From Acetatifactor sp. (lineage in GTDB: Bacteria; Bacillota; Clostridia; Lachnospirales; Lachnospiraceae), in assembly GCA_022511465.1 (NCBI GenBank), contig JAFLRM010000020.1, positions 1-57,898 on the forward strand: 57,898 nucleotides of DNA. Reading direction: 5' to 3'. Every line of letters begins with the position of its first letter. Within the stretch, counting starts at the first letter, position 1. The notes below the pieces were generated by a model that worked only from the letters and a program-made list of their open reading frames with translations, was not told the DNA's origin and did not search any database. Position numbers and translations under genes: made by a program. This document shows positions 55,868 through 57,898 of this stretch, piece after piece.

Positions 55868-57628
55868 TTATTTCAATGCGTTTGCCGTCTCATAAAAGTG
55901 ATAGTACATCCCTTTTTGCATGAGCAACTGCTCATGGTTTCCTTCCTCCACAATACCTGCATCAGTCAGTACCAGTATACGGTCGGCATTTCGGATACTC
56001 GACAACCTGTGGGCGATGGTCAGGGTCGTGCGCCCTTCCGACAGCTTGGACAGAGATTTCGCCACCACGAATTCACTCTCATTGTCCAGCGCCGACGTGG
56101 CCTCATCCAGAATGATGATCGGCGGATCCTTTAAAAAGACTCTGGCAATGCTGATACGCTGCTTTTGTCCGCCGGAAAGCTTCACTCCCCGCTCACCCAC
56201 ATAGGTGTCATATCCGTTTTTTAACTCCAGGATAAACTCGTGCGCTCCGGCGCGCTTTGCGGCTTCCACAACTTCCTCCAAAGATGCATTCGGCCTACCG
56301 TACAAAATATTCTCCAGGATCGTCCCCGAGAACAGATAGACATCCTGCTGCACAATACCAATGTTTTCGCGCAGACTTTTCAACGTAAAATGTTTAATAT
56401 CCGTGCCGTCCAGTGTGATCCTCCCCCTGGACACATCGTAAAACCGCGGGATCAGATTGCACAGCGTGGTCTTGCCTCCGCCGGATGGTCCAACGATGGC
56501 CAGCTTCTCCCCCGCCTGGATCCGAAGATTCAGTCCGGTAAATACCTTGTTGTGATCGTCGGGATACTCAAAGGAGACATCCTCAAAAGCAATGTCTCCC
56601 CGGGGTGCTGCTAGCTCCACCGCTTCCGGCTCATCAAAAATCTCGATATCCGCGTCTATGATCTGCAAAAAGCGTTCAATTCCGGTCATTCCCCGCTGAA
56701 ATTGCTCACCGAACTCAATGATCTTGCGGATGGTTGCGATCAGCGTAGACACATACATCACATAAGCTACCAGATCGCCCGGAACGATCAACCCCCGGAT
56801 CATAAAGACACCGCCGGCCACCAGCACCATCAGATACATCAGACCATCAAACATCTTCACAGAGGTCTGAAAAGATGCCATGTAGCGGTATGTAAGCTTC
56901 TTGATATTCAAAAATTCCCCGTTGTCTTTCTCGAACTTCTCTTTCTCAATCTCCTCATTGGCAAATGCTTTGACCACCTTGTGCCCCAGAAGGCTGTCCT
57001 CAATGCGGGCGTTCAACTCCCCTATCTGGTTCCGCTGCAGCCTGAATGCCTTCCTCTGCCGAAAATTCAAGATCATGCACACCACGATCATAAGCGGTAC
57101 ACACAAAAAAGTCAGAACCGTGAGGAGCAAATTGATCCTCGCCAGTATGACAAAGGAGATCACTGTCTTGATCCCCGCGATAAAAAACTCCTCCGGACAA
57201 TGGTGGGCAAACTCCGTCACATCAAACAGGTCGTTTGTGATACGCCCCATGATCTGCCCTACCTTGGTGTTGTTGTAGTAGGTGTTGGACAACTTCTGTA
57301 AGTGATCGTAGGCATCCCTCCGCATATCCGTCTCAATCCTGGCGCCCATCACATGACCCATATCCGCCATGTAGTAGCTGGCGAAGCAGTCCACCACTCG
57401 AAGCGCCAGGTACAACAGCCCCAAACCGCCGATAGTACGCACGGACAGAGCTGCCAAGTCCCGCACTCCCTCATTGGTGATATACCGCATAATAAGCGGC
57501 AGCACCAACTCACAGAGCGTAGTCAGGGAAGCGCAGAACAGATCTATAAAAAGAGTTCCCTTATAGTTCTTGAAATAAGGGAGAAATCTTTTAAAAAGCT
57601 CTTTTGTAGAGTATTCTTTCGCTTCCAT
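55868..57628 (-). CDS. ABC exporter, fused membrane and ATPase domains
   Basis: 586-residue half-transporter expected to form a homodimer. Six TM helices occupy about residues 1-320. The ATPase domain has Walker A GPSGGGKTT, the Q-loop GIVQQDVYLFSG, signature LSGGQKQR, Walker B IIILDEATSAL and the switch His IAHRLS. It is of the lipid/drug exporter (MsbA-like) type; the substrate cannot be read. RBS AGAGG precedes the ATG at wider than ideal spacing. Confidence 0.93.
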   Translation of the reverse strand: MEAKEYSTKELFKRFLPYFKNYKGTLFIDLFCASLTTLCELVLPLIMRYITNEGVRDLAALSVRTIGGLGLLYLALRVVDCFASYYMADMGHVMGARIETDMRRDAYDHLQKLSNTYYNNTKVGQIMGRITNDLFDVTEFAHHCPEEFFIAGIKTVISFVILARINLLLTVLTFLCVPLMIVVCMILNFRQRKAFRLQRNQIGELNARIEDSLLGHKVVKAFANEEIEKEKFEKDNGEFLNIKKLTYRYMASFQTSVKMFDGLMYLMVLVAGGVFMIRGLIVPGDLVAYVMYVSTLIATIRKIIEFGEQFQRGMTGIERFLQIIDADIEIFDEPEAVELAAPRGDIAFEDVSFEYPDDHNKVFTGLNLRIQAGEKLAIVGPSGGGKTTLCNLIPRFYDVSRGRITLDGTDIKHFTLKSLRENIGIVQQDVYLFSGTILENILYGRPNASLEEVVEAAKRAGAHEFILELKNGYDTYVGERGVKLSGGQKQRISIARVFLKDPPIIILDEATSALDNESEFVVAKSLSKLSEGRTTLTIAHRLSSIRNADRILVLTDAGIVEEGNHEQLLMQKGMYYHFYETANALK

Positions 57629-57752
57629 ATATATCCGATAACCTCTTGTATCTATTTCTCTTTCTCTATTAATTGTAGTCTATTACAGGTCCCTTCGCAA
57701 GAAAAAAAATTTTGTGAAATAAAAAATTTCTGGAAAAAATATTATTTAATAG

Positions 57753-57781
57753 TTGACTTTTCACTTCCTATATAGTATAGT
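57753..57781 (+). promoter_or_regulatory. Promoter of tRNA-Gly
   Basis: TTGACT (57753-57758), 17 bases, TATAGT (57776-57781), 43 bp upstream of the mature tRNA start. Confidence 0.75.
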
Positions 57782-57824
57782 ATTACTTGTCCGTTGCGGA
57801 TGTACCCGCAGGAATCAGGTATAT

Positions 57825-57897
57825 GCGATAGTGGCTCAGTTGGTAGAGCGCCACCTTGCCAAGGTGGAAACCGCGGGTTCGAGTCCCGTCTATCGCT
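57825..57897 (+). tRNA. tRNA-Gly (GCC)
   Basis: Complete cloverleaf: acceptor GCGATAG/CTATCGC with discriminator T, D-arm GCTCAGTTGGTAGAGC, anticodon stem CCACC-TTGCCAA-GGTGG with anticodon GCC, and T-arm GCGGGTTCGAGTCCCGT. The window ends one base later, so an encoded CCA or further tRNAs cannot be seen. Confidence 0.96.
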
Positions 57898-57898
57898 C

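Overview
The window looks like a chromosomal segment of a strictly fermentative Clostridia member, most likely a Lachnospiraceae species. The reasons are the mix of gene families (YtrA-type GntR regulator with ABC exporter, PurF with an Fe-S cluster, DUF5716/DUF5717-type proteins, HrcA/CIRCE control of htpG), strong Shine-Dalgarno sites, AT-rich promoters in an otherwise roughly balanced-GC coding background, and the long hairpin-forming intergenic repeats seen in that family. This placement is inference from gene content; no 16S rRNA is present. Most genes are on the minus strand.

Layout, left to right. 1-2 kb: the N-terminal part of a membrane histidine kinase runs off the left edge, followed by a palindromic repeat and an ORF with an in-frame TGA. 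2-8 kb: a minus-strand operon of an LTA-synthase-like sulfatase, a YfhO-type membrane protein and a membrane-fused spermidine-synthase-like protein. 8-14.2 kb: the F0F1 ATP synthase operon atpB-E-F-A-G-D-C. It has no separate delta gene; the delta C-terminal domain is fused to the front of alpha. 14.5-22 kb: a class I glutamine amidotransferase, a DUF2974 hydrolase, a chemotaxis receptor, citrate synthase, a GatB/YqeY protein, a small membrane protein and a cell-wall amidase lipoprotein. 22-29.7 kb: AMP-branch purine genes: purA with a LysR regulator and a HAD hydrolase, then purF-purB-purF2, where purF2 is a PurF paralogue whose glutaminase site is destroyed.

29.8-36.8 kb holds a four-gene cassette under one promoter: a 1206-residue solenoid-like protein (DUF5717-like), an Hsp70/actin-fold protein (DUF5716-like), a TPR-like protein and a coiled-coil membrane protein. 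It is the best candidate in the window for an undescribed molecular system. 36.9-39 kb is a GntR-ABC-permease unit with a visible operator. 39-44 kb holds a SpoIID-like peptidoglycan-binding protein, a dehydratase-activase-related protein, a fructuronate reductase/mannitol dehydrogenase-family enzyme and an unknown duplicated-domain protein.

44.1-46.9 kb is an AT-rich accessory island containing a decayed hicA beside hicB, a frameshifted small gene, a possible transposase remnant, and a two-gene unit made of a 49-residue basic peptide and a two-TM cytoplasmic-sensor-like protein. From 47 kb the core genome resumes: htpG with a perfect CIRCE, a PrsA-like foldase, ilvE, a lipoprotein, folA and thyA (the dTMP cycle pair), a beta-CASP RNase-like protein, an ABC exporter, and tRNA-Gly(GCC) at the right edge.
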